From: Phyto melanocephala
Taxonomy: Eukaryota > Arthropoda > Insecta > Diptera > Rhinophoridae
Assembly (NCBI GenBank): GCA_941918925.1
Contig: OW799233.1
Coordinates: 139,254,223 to 139,318,222, forward strand
Reading direction: 5' to 3'
DNA: 64,000 nt
A model generated the notes under the pieces. The model was not told the DNA's origin, did no database searches, and saw only the letters and a program-made list of their open reading frames with translations. A program made the position numbers and the translations under genes. Positions within the stretch are counted from its first letter, which is position 1; the number at the start of each line of letters is the position of its first letter. Shown one piece after another: positions 35,017 to 47,634 of this stretch.

Positions 35017-35176
35017 TACAAGAAATTTTTTAAAACAAACTAAAATTCAGAAAAATAACTTTTACTAGTTCTTTTTAGCATTTATCATGTTGAACCTATT
35101 AAAATTAGCCAAATAAATATGTTTTAAATACTATTTTGAAGAAAAGATTTATGAAAATGCAGCAATTTTTTATTAT

Positions 35177-36221
35177 TATACCCTTCACACAGTGAAAAAG
35201 GGTATATATAGGTTTGTCATTCCGTGTGAAATTTCTACAATTTTCATTTTCGACCCCATAAAGTATATATTTTCTGAAAACTTATGAACAGGGAAGTCGA
35301 TTTAGCTCTGTCAGTATGTCCGTCTGTCCGTGTGTATGTTGAAATCAACTTTTTGAAGCCATCCGACATTGCTTAGACCCCGGTGAGGTATTAAAATATC
35401 AGAAATATTCGGGAGTAGATCGCTATTGAAAATCAGAAACATCGGTGCATAAACAACTGAGATATGAGCAAAAACCCACGACAACCTCATTTTTTTTTTC
35501 ACAAAAACAACATTACAACAACAACATGCATACATACAAACGTGTATACTGGTTAGAGAAAACGTGGCACCCAATCCCAGCTGAGCCAAAAAAAAATTTT
35601 TTTTATATTTTTTTTAAATTATTTTTTTATTTTTTATTTAATACTAGAAAAGCCCGGCGCGCGTTGCTACGCCCCTTAATGAATCGAAATGCATTCTGAA
35701 TTTTAATTGAATATCAAGTGCAAAACCCTAAAAATTATAATTTTTTTATGGGCGTGGCATTGTCCACTTTTCTAGTCACGAAATTGTAAAGCCATAACAG
35801 CTCAATATGTGTGCAAAGTTTCAGAAAAATCGGTCTGGTGCAAGTACCTCAAAATTGTACCCTTTTTTTATGGGCGTGGCCCCGCCCACTTTTTTAATCA
35901 CAAAATTATAAAGTCACGACAGCTTAATATGTGTGCAAAGTTTCAGAAAAATCGGTCCAGTGCAAGTACCTCAAAATTAAAACTTTTTTAGGGGCGTGGC
36001 CCCGCCCACTTTTCTTATCACGAAATTATTTAGTCATGACAGCTCGATATGTGTGCAAAGTTTCAGAAAAATCGGTCAAGTGCAAGTAGCTAAAACTGAT
36101 AACTAATTTTTTATGGGCGTGGCTCCGCCCACTTTTTTTCATCCATAAACACTCCCCGGTATGTGTACAACAACTTACCAAAGTTTGAGCCCGATCGGTT
36201 TTGCAGTTTCAGAGTCTATAG

Positions 36222-36252
<31 letters not shown>

Positions 36253-36592
36253 TTTCACTTTTATATATATAGATATTATTCATATTTTTATTATTTTTTT
36301 TTAATTTTTTTTTTTTTTTTTTTAATTTTTTTATTTTTTTTGTTTTATATTTATTATATATATTTTAATTATTTTTTTTTAATTTTTTTTTAAATTTTTA
36401 TTTTTATTTTTTTTGAACAGACATACGTAAATTTATAATTTTACAATGGGATGTTTTTATATATGTATGTTTTTAATATGTATGTACGTATTTCATATGG
36501 GATGAATGGTGATATAAACTACTGTTATTGCATGACTACACGTTGTGAAGGGTATATAAGATTCGGCACGGCAGAATATAGCGCTCTTACTT
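35177..36592 (-). mobile_element. mini-me-like element, type A, split by a Helitron
   Basis: Plus-strand order is inverted relative to 5992-6848: TATACCCTTCACACAGTGAA hairpin, GTCY microsatellite (35310-35333), the CTCAGTTG region, a T-rich centre, then GAAGGGTATATAAGATTCGG, a hairpin (one mismatch) and GCGCTCTTACTT. A 630-bp Helitron (35644-36273) sits in the T-rich centre. Confidence 0.8.
35644..36273 (-). mobile_element. non-autonomous Helitron, 4-unit copy
   Basis: On the minus strand it starts TCTATATATATAAAAGTGAA and ends GCGCGCCGGGCTTTTCTAG, inserted between A and T: the Helitron rules (5' TC, 3' CTRR, A|T target, no duplication). The interior has four tandem units of about 122 bp, each with a GGGCGTGGC/GCCACGCCC-type GC box and TGTGCAAAGTTTCAGAAAAA, plus an AC-repeat near the 5' end (36225-36249). 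No protein. Confidence 0.85.
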
Positions 36593-38257
36593 TTTTTTCT
36601 TTTTGTCTCTTTGATAATAGATAATGTTATCTTTTACTACTTTTAAATGTAATATAGCTAATAACTTTATTGGGTACCGAAAAAAAAAATAACTTATATA
36701 TAAAAATAATTCTTGATCTATTCAAGGGAGCGGCACAGTATTACATATCGATGGTACAACTTATTAAAATCAAACATCGGCTCATATGGTTTTTTTGAAA
36801 ATAATTTTTCTATTACAACAAATAAAAATCTTGGGTATATGGAAAGTTTTTGCAAATAAATATAACGATAATAAGCAATTTAAGCTGTACAGTTCCGATT
36901 TTTAAGTCAAATTATACGGAATGCTTAAAATTGATTTTAAAATATTGTGATGAGGATCTGATGGGATTCATGCAATTAAAGGGTTTTCCAATTACTATTT
37001 TCGATCTTTGGCGTTAATAGAGGTCATACTGTCAAAATTTTATTTGTCGAATTGGGTATAAATAATTTAGTTTATTTTGTTAAATTATCATGCAGGATAT
37101 AGCTTTCACACAAATGATTAAATGATCAAATTGTCTTATCAGAATGGGTGCATTTTTAGGAAAAATTTCGCCCAACGATTTATCAAAGAACAATCTTCAT
37201 GACTTCTTCATGATTATTTACAATGCATACCGTAAAGTAAATGTAGTGGTTGAGTCACGAGTTTATATTTTTTTGAGAATAGTGTTGGTTGGGGCATAAG
37301 TGTCCATGTCGAACACTGAGATTGATGATTACTAGTCTCGTTTGGTCTGAATTTGATGATTTTGAAATAAACAATTTGTAATTGTAATATGACGAGACTA
37401 TGGGCTATAAAGCTCGTTTCTGCAGGATTGTGTAATTTTTTCCCGTAAAAAAAAATCTGTAATTAAGTACTAAAAAAAATTAAATAAAAGAAAAAATAAT
37501 TTAAAGATATTTAATTCCTTAAGTATAATTTTGTGGCTTGGAGCTAAAACGGACAATGTTAATTTTTTGCTCCTTTGAGTTAATCATTGCATTAGATTTG
37601 TTTTCTTGCTCTATTTCATTATGGTAAAACAGCTTAAGTCATACTTAAGCCAGAACAGCTTCATAAATAAAATGCTGGCCAATGTCACTATGAAAGCATC
37701 TATAAAGTAAAACCTTCAATTCCAATTTTCTCAAAAGTAAATATTTTGACATTGGCCTTTTTGGCTCAAAGACACAGAATTATTCTCACACTTGTTTTGG
37801 AATTATTCGCTCTGTCAAGTTAAGCATTCAATTGTGCTTTCATATAAGGTAGGACATTACCGAATTCCGCATAAAATAAAATAAAATAAAAATATTTTTT
37901 TGTTTCCCTTAAAGTTATAATTAGAAAAAAGTCGCTTTAGCAGTAAAAAAAATATTAAAAGAAGATTATGTAAATCTTATTATTATTATTTTGTTTTTCC
38001 CCTTACATAAATTTAATTTTTATTTATGCTTTCTGAACACTAAATGAAATGAAATTTCTAAAATAATTTGAATGAATTTGCACTCATTAAATCATAAAAA
38101 TTTGATTAGTTTCAACTTCAAAAAGTAAATTTGGTAGTATGAAAGTGTGTCCGTCTAAGGTTTTTAAAACCAAATTACACCAGAAGCTTTGGTCTACAAG
38201 TCCATAATAAACAATATTTTTAGTTATTTTGTTCTGTAGCTGTAATATAATATGCAA
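36593..38257. other. non-coding stretch
   Basis: No gene. An 18-bp string CAGTATTACATATCGATG at 36735-36752 repeats the left flank plus first bases of the MITE at 34756. Confidence 0.5.
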
Positions 38258-39251
38258 TCTATATATATAAAAGTGAAACTCTGTGTGTGTGTGTGTGTGT
38301 TAGCTATAGACTCTAAAACTGTAAAACAGATCGGGCTCAAACTTTGGTAAGTTGTTGTACACATACCGGGGAGTGTTTATGGATAAAAAAAGTGGGCGGG
38401 GCCACGCCCATAAAAAATTACTTATCAGTTTTAGCTACTTGCACTTGACCGATTTTTCTGAAACTTTGCACACATATCGAGCTCTGATGACTAAATAATT
38501 TCGTGATAATAAAAGTGGGCGGGGCCACGCCCATAAAAAATTTTTAATTTTGAGGTACTTGCAATGGACGGATTTTACTGAAACTTTGCACACATATTGG
38601 GCTGTCATGACTTTATGATTTCGTGAATAGGAAAGTGGGCAGGGCCACGCCCATAAAAAAAAAGTTATCATTTTGAGGTATTTGCACTCGACCAATTTTT
38701 CTGAAACTTTGCACACATATTGAGCTGTCGTGACTATATAATTTCGTGATTGAAAAAGTGGGCGGGGCCACGCCCATAAAAAATTAGTTATCAGATTTAG
38801 CTACTTGCACTGGACCGAATTTTCTGAAACTTTGCAAACATACTGAGCTGTCATGACTTTACACTTTCGTCATTAGAAAAGTGGGCAGTGTCACGCCCAT
38901 TAAAAAAAAGGTATCATTTTGAGGTACTTTCACTGGACCGATTTTTTTGAAACTTTGCACACATATTGAGTTGTCATGACTATACAGTTTCGTATTTAGA
39001 AAAGTGGGCAGTGCCACGCCCATTAAAAAAAGGTATCATTTTGAGGTACTTACACTGGACCGATTTTTCTGAAACTTTGCACACTTATTGAGCTGTCATG
39101 ACTATACAGTTTCTTAATTAGAAAAGTGGGCAGTGCCACCCTTATAAAGAAAAAGTTATAGTTTTTAGCCTTGCACTTGATATTCGATTAAAATTTAGAA
39201 TGCGATTAAAATTCATGAAGGGGCGTAGCAACGCGCGCCGGGATTGGCTAG
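38258..39251 (+). mobile_element. non-autonomous Helitron, 7-unit copy
   Basis: It starts TCTATATATATAAAAGTGAA after an A and ends CGCGCGCCGGGATTGGCTAG before a T. A GT repeat lies at 38281-38300. Seven tandem units of about 122 bp follow (GC boxes at about 38391, 38515, 38635, 38756, 38879, 39001 and 39124), each with GTGGGC...GCCACGCCC and TCTGAAACTTTGCACACATA. It is the same family as 35644-36273, which has four units. Confidence 0.85.
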
Positions 39252-39989
39252 TTATATATATATTGCAATATCAAGGTGAATATATAAATAAATAGTGTAT
39301 TTATTATCAGTAAAAACATATTCTCTTTAAACTTTCCTTTCAACTTTTGAAATAAATAATTTATTTTAGCACACTTTGTCACTGACTTCAATGAAATCAG
39401 TTTTATGAAGAAAAAACTGTTATCGCTTTATCTCACCATAAATATATTCCTACTGAATAATAAAAAAAAACTATATTAAATAAACTTAATTGTGACTGTG
39501 TTACTACAACTACCTGCAACATCAATTTCCATTTGTTTGCATAAACTTTATTTACTTTTAAATGCCACAAGTAGACAAGTACAAGTACATATTTTTTGTC
39601 GATTTTGGGATACTTTAAACTTATTGGTCGAATAGTAATACAAAAACAATAAGAATCTAACAAAACTAAATGTAATAAAAGCAATGTCCCAGTAAGGCGT
39701 CGTATTTTTTGTTTTTTTTTTTGTCATTTTATGATTTGGTGCCTAAAAGCTTTGAAACTGAATCTGTATGTCAGATCTTTTAGCTAATAAACTAATTTTT
39801 TTAAATTAAATATTGTGCATAATGGCGTTTAAAAGTTTTTATTTAAATACTTCATAAAAGATTTTAATGTTTGATAGAGACAAGATAAAAATTTGTCTAG
39901 AAATATTGTATTTTTCTTTTTTCATTCAAACTTTGTCTCAAGTTTTTGAAATATTATGAGCTGTATGACTGTTATATATTATTTTCTAA
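39252..39989. other. non-coding stretch
   Basis: No supported gene or shared repeat. Confidence 0.45.
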
Positions 39990-41082
39990 CTAGCTGACCC
40001 GGTCCGTGTTGCTGGCCCTAAGCAAACATTAGTGTTGTATTACCACACGATTTAAATTGAGCTTTTAACAAAATTTACGGCCGTCAAATAAAAAATGGAA
40101 TGTCTATCATAAAGTTTTTTTACAGAATAACCTACATATGGTGTAGGTATGGGCTTAGTCTTAAAAGAAACGCATGTATTTAAGGAAAATTGAAAATTGA
40201 AAATTATATTTATTTATTACTTCATCTTAAGGCCAGTGGAGAGACAATGTTTTTTGTTTTTTTATTTGGTGTAAAAACGTATAAATTTGTTGGCGTGCCA
40301 ACTCGAGAGCAAGCCACATACATCTGGCCATGTGAAAAACATGAATATTCCAAAATTAAGTCAGCAATAGTCAATGATTGGCTTTGTGCTTTGTTAATGG
40401 TAATAGCAAAGGCAAGACGCGAAGGGAATTGGAGCCGCTTGAATTGGAATGATAAATCGTTGGAAATTATCGGAATTCGTGGATTAAGTACGTCTTCGCC
40501 TTTGAATCTGCCACCGATGACTGTTGCCTCGATTAAATTTGGTGAACAGTTTTTGATGGTCAATCTGGTTCCGTTTCATAACTTTGGTGCGTTCAAGTTG
40601 CGAATAAGAATTACCGGTGATCCAACCTTTAATGTTAGCACATGCGGTAGCATTCCGGGTAGTTGCAATGAATTCAAAAATTCAGTGGGATAATTGGCGG
40701 CTTGTTTTTCATCTATTACTAAGACGTTCGATTTGTATTTGATTAATTTGCTAGGCAGTTTCAATTGAATTTGCTCATTTAGCTGTAAATATTTTTTGTA
40801 AATAAACCGAAAGCTCGGATTTTTGAATGCAACATTTCGAAAGTTTTAAACTTTTAATATTGGATCATTATTAAAATAAATATATGTATATGCATTGGTG
40901 GTGCAATATGAAAATTGGATTATGCCACTGCCCTCCGCCCACAGACCGAAAATCAAAAATCAAACCTCACAGTGTCACCTGCATAAATATTCTGAAGATT
41001 CCCTGAAAATATCATCAAACTCGGTATAGCCGTTTTGGAGTCCATACGTTACATACATACATATCCGTTTTATTTATATAGA
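39990..41082 (-). mobile_element. Helitron with truncated RepHel gene
   Basis: On the minus strand it starts TCTATATAAATAAAACGG and ends AGCAACACGGACCGGGTCAG followed by CTAG, inserted between A and T. Its 3' end resembles that of the two non-autonomous Helitrons (AGCAACRCG...CCGGG...CTAG). Most of the Rep nuclease and helicase gene is deleted; only the helicase C-terminus is left (40222-40800). Confidence 0.8.
40222..40800 (-). pseudogene. Helitron RepHel helicase C-terminal fragment
   Basis: The frame reads LNEQIQLKLPSKLIKYKS, then NYPTEFLNSLQLPGMLPHVL, LKVGSPVILIRNLNAPKL, a TGA at 40576-40578 where the family has Cys in a C-N-G-T-R-L motif, NGTRL, and QFPSRLAFAITINKAQSQSL. It ends with HGQMYVACSRVGTPTNLYVF and a stop at 40222. 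These are the last motifs of the PIF1-like SF1 helicase domain (motifs V and VI, the latter containing the arginine of ACSR). The element uses this domain for rolling-circle transposition; here a nonsense codon and loss of everything upstream make it inactive. The plus-strand open frame over the same bases is an antisense shadow. Confidence 0.85.
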
Positions 41083-41394
41083 TAGAATAAGAATACTTGT
41101 TTTTACAAAAATTTTTACGACGTTAAAAAAACAAAAGATTTACTCTTATTCCCATATAAGGTGCAATTTAGTGCAAAAAATTACAACTCGCAAATCATCG
41201 ACTGCGTCTCAATTGTGCATTTAAATTTCATTTAATTTTAGTTGGCCAATATTGAAACCAACTTAATTAAAAATCTGATCAAGAGTGATGAAGCTTTTTT
41301 CAATGGATTTTGTTTATAAGCAGAACTGTTGGTTCTGAGTTTCTTAAAATAAAAGTGTCATTTATTAACGCCAATCCCACCACATTAGGTGAAC
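41083..41394. other. non-coding spacer
   Basis: No gene seen. Confidence 0.4.
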
Positions 41395-41650
41395 ATTAAG
41401 ACTATTATATAGAATTACATCCGAAAATATCTCTAGGCCTTATTTCTTCGAAAATAAGGATTAAAATGCTTTGATCGTTAATTGAAAAAGCCTACTCTTG
41501 AAAACAGACCTACGATGTGGTCTTAGCCGGATGGACCTAGTGCCCACACTGACCAAGTTGCGATGACCCTTTTAAGTAAAATTTTTGTTGGCGAATAATT
41601 TTAAGAAATTCGAAAACTAATTATCCAGCGTGTCTGATAGATTTGTCAGC
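41395..41650 (+). pseudogene. mariner transposase relic
   Basis: Decayed frames carry RPYFFEN (the GPYFFEN motif), NALIVN (NAVTVN), then a RCGLSRMDLVPTL-like string where WFQQDGATCHTA is expected. Heavily mutated; no TIRs. Confidence 0.4.
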
Positions 41651-41931
41651 AGACGAGTATTTTGTTTAGGGTTTTGTTAAAAAGTGAGTATAAGAGAACT
41701 AGTCCGAAATAATAAATGTACTAAGGCTAACATTATTGCGAAAATTTTAAAGGTAAAGACACAAATTGTGAAAGATTAATGAAAAATAAAATACATTAAT
41801 TAAAAAGGTTTTGTTTAGTTTAGAAAGTATCAATTAGTGGCAATTACAATGAAAATTGTGAATTGTGCATATGTAGATACAAAGAAAAAGATTAAAACAA
41901 CGTTAGGTGGACATAGATCAGATAAAAAACC

Positions 41932-42828
41932 AGTAAGAGCACTAAATTCGGCTGTGCCGAATCTTTTATACCCACCACCAATTTTGTGTACATTTAAAGC
42001 ACAATATTTATTATTTTGTTAATCATTATGGAATAATATCTTTATAATAAAATATGTATTACTTTCTTTGTAGAGGGTGGTTAAATTTTAAGGGCCCATG
42101 TTGAAGGTGAACTACACCTAGTCCTTAAATTTGTTTTCTGGATTTCACTTGACATTTCTCAATCTCAAACTTACTCAATTTGATCCGTGGAAAGATACGC
42201 AAATGAGCAACGCTTTAAAGTTATTCAGGTTTTTTATAAAAATGGACGTTCAAATCAAAAGGCATTTTGTGCACTTCGTAATTCTTTTCAACATTCAAAT
42301 TCGTCCACAATCGGGATAATTGTAAAAAATATTTTAATTTCTGCAAAACAGGTCTGTATGAAATGTTAGAAAATCTGTGAATGCCTTCTTAGTTCGTTGA
42401 ATGGGAACCATTGCTGTTCTTTTGCGGTTGTGGGGCAAAAGAGCAGTCAACCTCGACTCATCATCATGCCCAACAATTGAGCATCAACATGGTCATTGAA
42501 AATTTGGACCATCAGATAGATGAATGGATGGCATCTGGCCGATATTTTGTTAAATACATAATTGAACCATACAAATATTATCATTTTAAAAAGAAATGAT
42601 AATAATTTCTTAAATAACTTGTGTTTTATTTAATTTCAACATCGGCCCTCAAAATTTAACCACCCTTTATAACTCCGGTATGCTACTAAAATGCTTTTGT
42701 AAATGTAGTCTTTCAATGAAAGTGGGCGTTAAAGTAGGCGTGTCAATGAAGTTTCTGCTAATAAATACAACTTGGATATTTCAATATAGTCCTTTATTAT
42801 TCCAAAATATTTATAGGGAAATTACATG
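41932..42828 (+). mobile_element. mini-me-like type B (copy B3), 3'-truncated
   Basis: It starts AGTAAGAGCACTAAATTCGG and the hairpin, contains the nested mariner (42073-42667), then stops abruptly at AAATTACATGA, where the sequence switches to an inverted type-B copy. The distal 1.2-1.3 kb present in B2 is missing. Confidence 0.8.
42073..42667 (+). mobile_element. mariner-derived element nested in B3
   Basis: Bounded by GAGGGTGGTTAAATTTTAAG and its inverse with TA on each side (42071-42072, 42668-42669). The HTH remnant MERYANEQRFKVIQVFYKNG is readable from 42187. It sits at the same relative site as in B1, B2, B4 and B5. Confidence 0.8.
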
Positions 42829-45430
42829 ACGACCTAGCTATGTCCGTCCGTCTGTCCATCTGTTGAAAGCACGATAGAGGTCGCACCGAAAACGCTAGGA
42901 GGCTCAAATTTTGCCAGAATCTTTCTTATAGACAAGATTTGTTTGGTATTGAAAATGGGCTAAATCGGAATATTAGGAAGAGAGTTATAGCTCGAAAAGC
43001 AAGAGTAGGTCGAAAAAACCGTGTCCTTCAAACATCGAATAAAATGGAATTGTGTCCAAACGCATTAACGTATAGCCATGAAACTTCGAATATATATTTT
43101 CTGAGTAAAAGCAAAAATTTTCCCCGAAAATTACCTAAATCTATGTATTAGGAAAGGAGTTATCGATCAAAATGTACGAAAATTTATACCGCACAGTGTA
43201 TTTTTCGGTATATTTAAAAACAAAAACGTCATGAAAGCAACAAAATTGGATGTACGACTCTGAAATTTTGCACACTTTGCGTTTTGGTGAGACGCTTTTT
43301 TGTAAAGGAAAATCAATGTGCCACTCCCACTTTTACGCCCACCTCCCATATAACGTTTTACCTAAAATTCATATAATTTCTCTATTACTAAAGATTTTGG
43401 AAGAATAAAGGACTATATTGAAACACCTAAGTTGTACTCATTCGGAAAAACAACTTTGACACGCCTACTATAACGCCCACTTTTCACGTTATCTACCGCT
43501 AATGAAATTTAAAAGCTCATAAAACCGCCAAAATTAGAGGTATGATGATAAATTTAGCTACGTCTATCCCCCTAGGCAATTTCATTACTATGCCAAAAAA
43601 TTAAGGTGCCACGCCCAATTTTACGCCCACCTCCCATATAACGTTTTACCTAAAATTCATATAATTTCTCTATTAATAAAGATTTTGGAATAATAAAGGA
43701 CTATATTGAAACACCTAAGTTGTACTCATTAGCAAAAACAACTTTGACACGCCTACTATAACGCCCACTTTCACTTTTGAATTGTGTCCAGACGCATAAA
43801 CGTAGTCAAAAAACTTCGAATATATATTTATCGAGTCAAAAGAATATTTTTCCCTGAAAATCGCTTAAATCTATGAGTTAGGAAAAGAGTTATAGATAAA
43901 AATGTACGAAAATTTATACCGCACAGTGTATATTTCAAATTTAAAACGTAATAAAACTGACAAAACTATATGTACGATTCTGAAATTTTGCAAACATGGT
44001 TTTTTGGTCAAAGTCTTCGTTATAACGGAAAATAGATGTGCCACGCACACCTTTTTCTTTAAATTTTTATAAAAATATATTAGTCATATATATTAGCATT
44101 TATTCATCTTACACTGCACCATTTATTGTACTGTAGCTAAATATAAGATAAAGATGATAAGATAGATGACTCTACTAGCAACTACTAGATGGCATGCTAA
44201 CAACTTATGCTTATGTTCTCCTGAAGTTATGCTCTATTAAAAATGGGAATTTAGGAAAGTTTTGACCAAAGTAAAAAAAAATTATCTCTAAACATTATAA
44301 ACAATTTATTTTCATGTACTAATGGCTAACAAATTTTAAAATTATACAAAACTTATTTCGTTTGAAAATCTTTTAAAAGCAAAATGTTATAGAAGTTTGA
44401 AAATCAAAATCTTACTAATAATTTTCCCGTTTTAGAAAAATGCAGAGAATGTATATTTTAAATCACCCTGTGGCCCTTGAAATTTAACCTTAAATTCACT
44501 TTCTTCCTCTTAAATTCATGTAAATTCTCTATGAATAAAGATTTTGGAATACTAGAGGACTATATTGAAATATCTAAGTTATGTTTATTAGCAGAAACTT
44601 TATTGACACGTGTATTTTAACGGCCACTTTCATTGAAAGACTAAATTTACGAAAACATTTTACTAGCATACCGAAGTTATAATGGGTGGTTTAATTTTAA
44701 GGGACTATGTTGATTTTTAATAAAATTATTATGAAATTATTATCATTTATTTTTATAATGATAATATTTGTATGCTTCAATTATGTATGGAACAAAATAT
44801 CGGCCAAATGGCTCCCCTAACCTAGGCGCCACACCACGATCTGATAGTCCAAATTGTCAATGACACTGTTGATGCTCGATTGTTGGGCACGATGATGAGT
44901 CGAGGTTGCTTGCTCTTTTGCCACGTTATCGTGAAAAACAGCAATGTTTCCCATTCAACGAACTAAGATGGCATTCACAGATGTCTTCACATTTCATACA
45001 GACCTGCTTTGCAGACATTTAAATATTTTTTACAATTCTCCCGATTGTGGACGAATTCGAACGATTATGTTGACCAAAAAAATCACGAAGTGCACAAAAT
45101 GCATTTTGATTTGAACGCCCATTTTTATAAAAATCTTTAATATTTAAAAGCGTTGCTCGATTGCGTATCTTTCCACGGTTCAAATTGAGTTGGTCTGAGA
45201 TTGAGAAATGTCAAATGAAATGCAAGAAAAAAGTTGAAGTTTAGGTGTGGTTCACCTTAAACATGGGCCCTTAAAATTTAACCACCCTCTACAAAGAAAG
45301 TGATACATATTTTATTATAAAGAGATTATTCTATAGCGATTAACAAAATAAAAAAATTATGCTTTAAATGTACACAAATTTGGTGGTGGGTATAAAAGAT
45401 TCGGCACAGCCGAATATAGTGCTCTTACTT
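42829..45430 (-). mobile_element. mini-me-like type B (copy B4), end-truncated
   Basis: Plus strand starts within GACCTAGCTATGTCCGTCC, so the terminal hairpin and about 120 bp are lost. It then matches B1 closely through tandem units, the region near 44100-44600 and the nested mariner. It ends GTATAAAAGATTCGGCACAG and GCTCTTACTT. It shares with B1 (about 8700-9300) a segment containing ATAGATGACTCTACTAGCAA that is absent from B2 and B5, so B1 and B4 form one subfamily. Confidence 0.8.
44682..45289 (-). mobile_element. mariner-derived element nested in B4
   Basis: TA-flanked (44680-44681, 45290-45291) with the same inverted repeats as in the other type-B copies; colinear with 9362-9968. Confidence 0.8.
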
Positions 45431-46827
45431 ATTTATATTGTAATTGTTTAAATTTAAGAAACTTTTCTTGGAGAAGCTTCCCAATAACGAAATACAATAA
45501 CCAAATATTGGTTTGAAATAAATAATTTTTATAAATATTGTTTTCAAGCTTAAGAATTAAGTCAGCTTTTGACGTATTTAAGTCTATTTTGGTCCACCCA
45601 AATTGTTTAAATATCACACTTTGTAGTACAATAATGGTTAAAACTCAAAGCATTATCAACGAATTTAGTCTCTATTTACGCAAAATTTTTGTGGAAAATT
45701 TCTACAGGAGTATGCATATTCGCTAGCAATGTCATGGTAGTTATTACATCATTGTGCTATTTTCTGTATAACCTTATGGTTTAAAAATTATGATGCTACG
45801 ATTCAAAGAAAAAATAATTTTATAAAATTAAATAAGAGTTTTATGTATATGTTTAATTTTTGGACACCCGTTACGTTGTTATAACACAATAGCAATTTTT
45901 CCAAAGCATTTAACATTTTTTTGGCAGTCATCAATGCGAGGAAGTGAAAAAATAAATATTTTGTTTTTACATAAAACTAACAATAATATTTAGTTTGTCA
46001 TGTGCGATAGAAATACAAATTTTTGTTTTTTATTTTTAGCACACATGCGACTAAACTAATTTACATGAAAATGAATTGGCGCATTGTGTAAAGAAGTTTA
46101 AAATTAAAACAATGACTAAAAAAAGTATAAAATATTCTTTTGTTGTTGCTGTTGGCATATAAAATTATTGTTGTTTTTTTTGTGAATTTTTGGATTTTAC
46201 GAAAAAATACTTGTGTTAATTAATGGAAAATTTTGCATTGTATTTTTATTGCAGCTCTGTCATATTGAATGAAAGCAAACAATAAATAGTAATAACATTT
46301 GCATAGTAAATAAAATTTGCAGTAATAATTTTTTATCTCTGTCAATGTGTGCGAAAACGTTTAGCTATGTGGCATAATAACATAAGTCGACTTTAGTTTT
46401 GTTAAGGACATTCATTTGTTAATTAATGAAGATAGCTTGTTTAATGTTTCGCTCCTGAAAAGGAAGTATATACAACGATGGCTTGCACAAAAATGCAACG
46501 AACATAGAATATAATGTCACATATTGATGAAAATGTTAAATACAAATTAAAATTTTATCATATTTATACTTGGTCTAAACAAATAGACAGATATAAGCAA
46601 AAATAAAGGCTAATAATTTTTTAGCATTTAATTTAACTTCTTGCATAGCAGATAACTCTTTTATATCTGCGTCCACAATATTGATTTTATATAAAACATG
46701 GAAAACTAAGCCATTTTATAATGTGCTGCAAGGGTTTAGCTAAAGGACTAGGCAAAGCGAACTTCAAACGGGATATATTTTAGTAATGAATGATTTGTGG
46801 CTCTTGCGATCCCTATGAAATCTCGTA
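45431..46827. other. non-coding stretch
   Basis: AT-rich; no supported gene or shared repeat. Confidence 0.5.
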
Positions 46828-47293
46828 CACGCAAAGAAAAAATATGGTTTTGGTAACCATAATCGAAGGGCATCATACTATAATTGAATTTGATGATTAT
46901 GGTTAAAACATATAATGGTTACCAGTTATCATTATTATGTTTAAATAAAGTATTATTATTAACAAAAAATCATAGCTTGATTAATTTGTAATCATACTGT
47001 TGTCTCACATATTATTTAATGATTATTTGTAATTTTAATGCTTTTGAATATTATGTTATTTTTGTAAAATTATTTTTTAAATCATACTATTTTTAAATGA
47101 TAACCATTTTGAAAATTTTACGAATAGTAAACATTAAATGATATAATTCAAAGAAATGCTTGATTAGCGTGACAAAATATATGATGAAATGAAACAAAAA
47201 TAACTATTACTTGTTTTCGACAACCAAATATTGTTTTAGAAAAAATAATATGACCGTCGTGATCATGTCGTAACGATGGTTTTTCTTTGCGTG
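46828..47293. mobile_element. MITE with TA target and CACGCAAAGAAAAA ends
   Basis: Inverted ends CACGCAAAGAAAAA and TTTTTCTTTGCGTG are flanked by TA (46826-46827, 47294-47295). The 466-bp interior is AT-rich with repeated ATGATTATGGTTA-like and ATAACCATT-like phrases and no ORF. Probably a Tc1/mariner-type non-autonomous element. Confidence 0.75.
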
Positions 47294-47630
47294 TATATTT
47301 ATCAAAATTGCCATTTTTCAGATGAGTTATAATTTTTGATTTTACAGGAACATTGTTATTAAGTCTTTCGTCATAACCTTATCTGTTTTTTTATTATTTT
47401 AAGAATTTATTTTTCATGCGATTTTTGTTAAAAAAAATTATTTTAACAGGCCGTGTCGAATGGATTAAAGAACTGTTATTCCAGTATTTTTTACAATTTG
47501 TTTTCCTACAACGAAAACTACTTATAGTGTCTTTAGCAGATGCCTCATTTTCATGGACGAAGGCTCTGAAACGTAACACTTAAAAATAATTTTCACTTAA
47601 ACGGTCCATAATTAGACACTACCTTATATG

Positions 47631-47634
47631 GATA
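47631..47634. repeat. target-site duplication, left (GATA)
   Basis: GATA directly precedes the left LTR and recurs directly after the right LTR at 59610-59613. A fifth matching base (T) is ambiguous because the LTR itself begins with T. Confidence 0.75.

Noticed and set aside
35740..36140. Regularly spaced repeats that could be mistaken for a CRISPR-like array (also 38391-39140)
   Set aside because: Units are directly tandem without unique spacers and lie inside a eukaryotic Helitron.
40190..40693. 167-codon plus-strand open frame
   Set aside because: It is the antisense of the Helitron helicase fragment, whose minus-strand frame has clear SF1 motifs.
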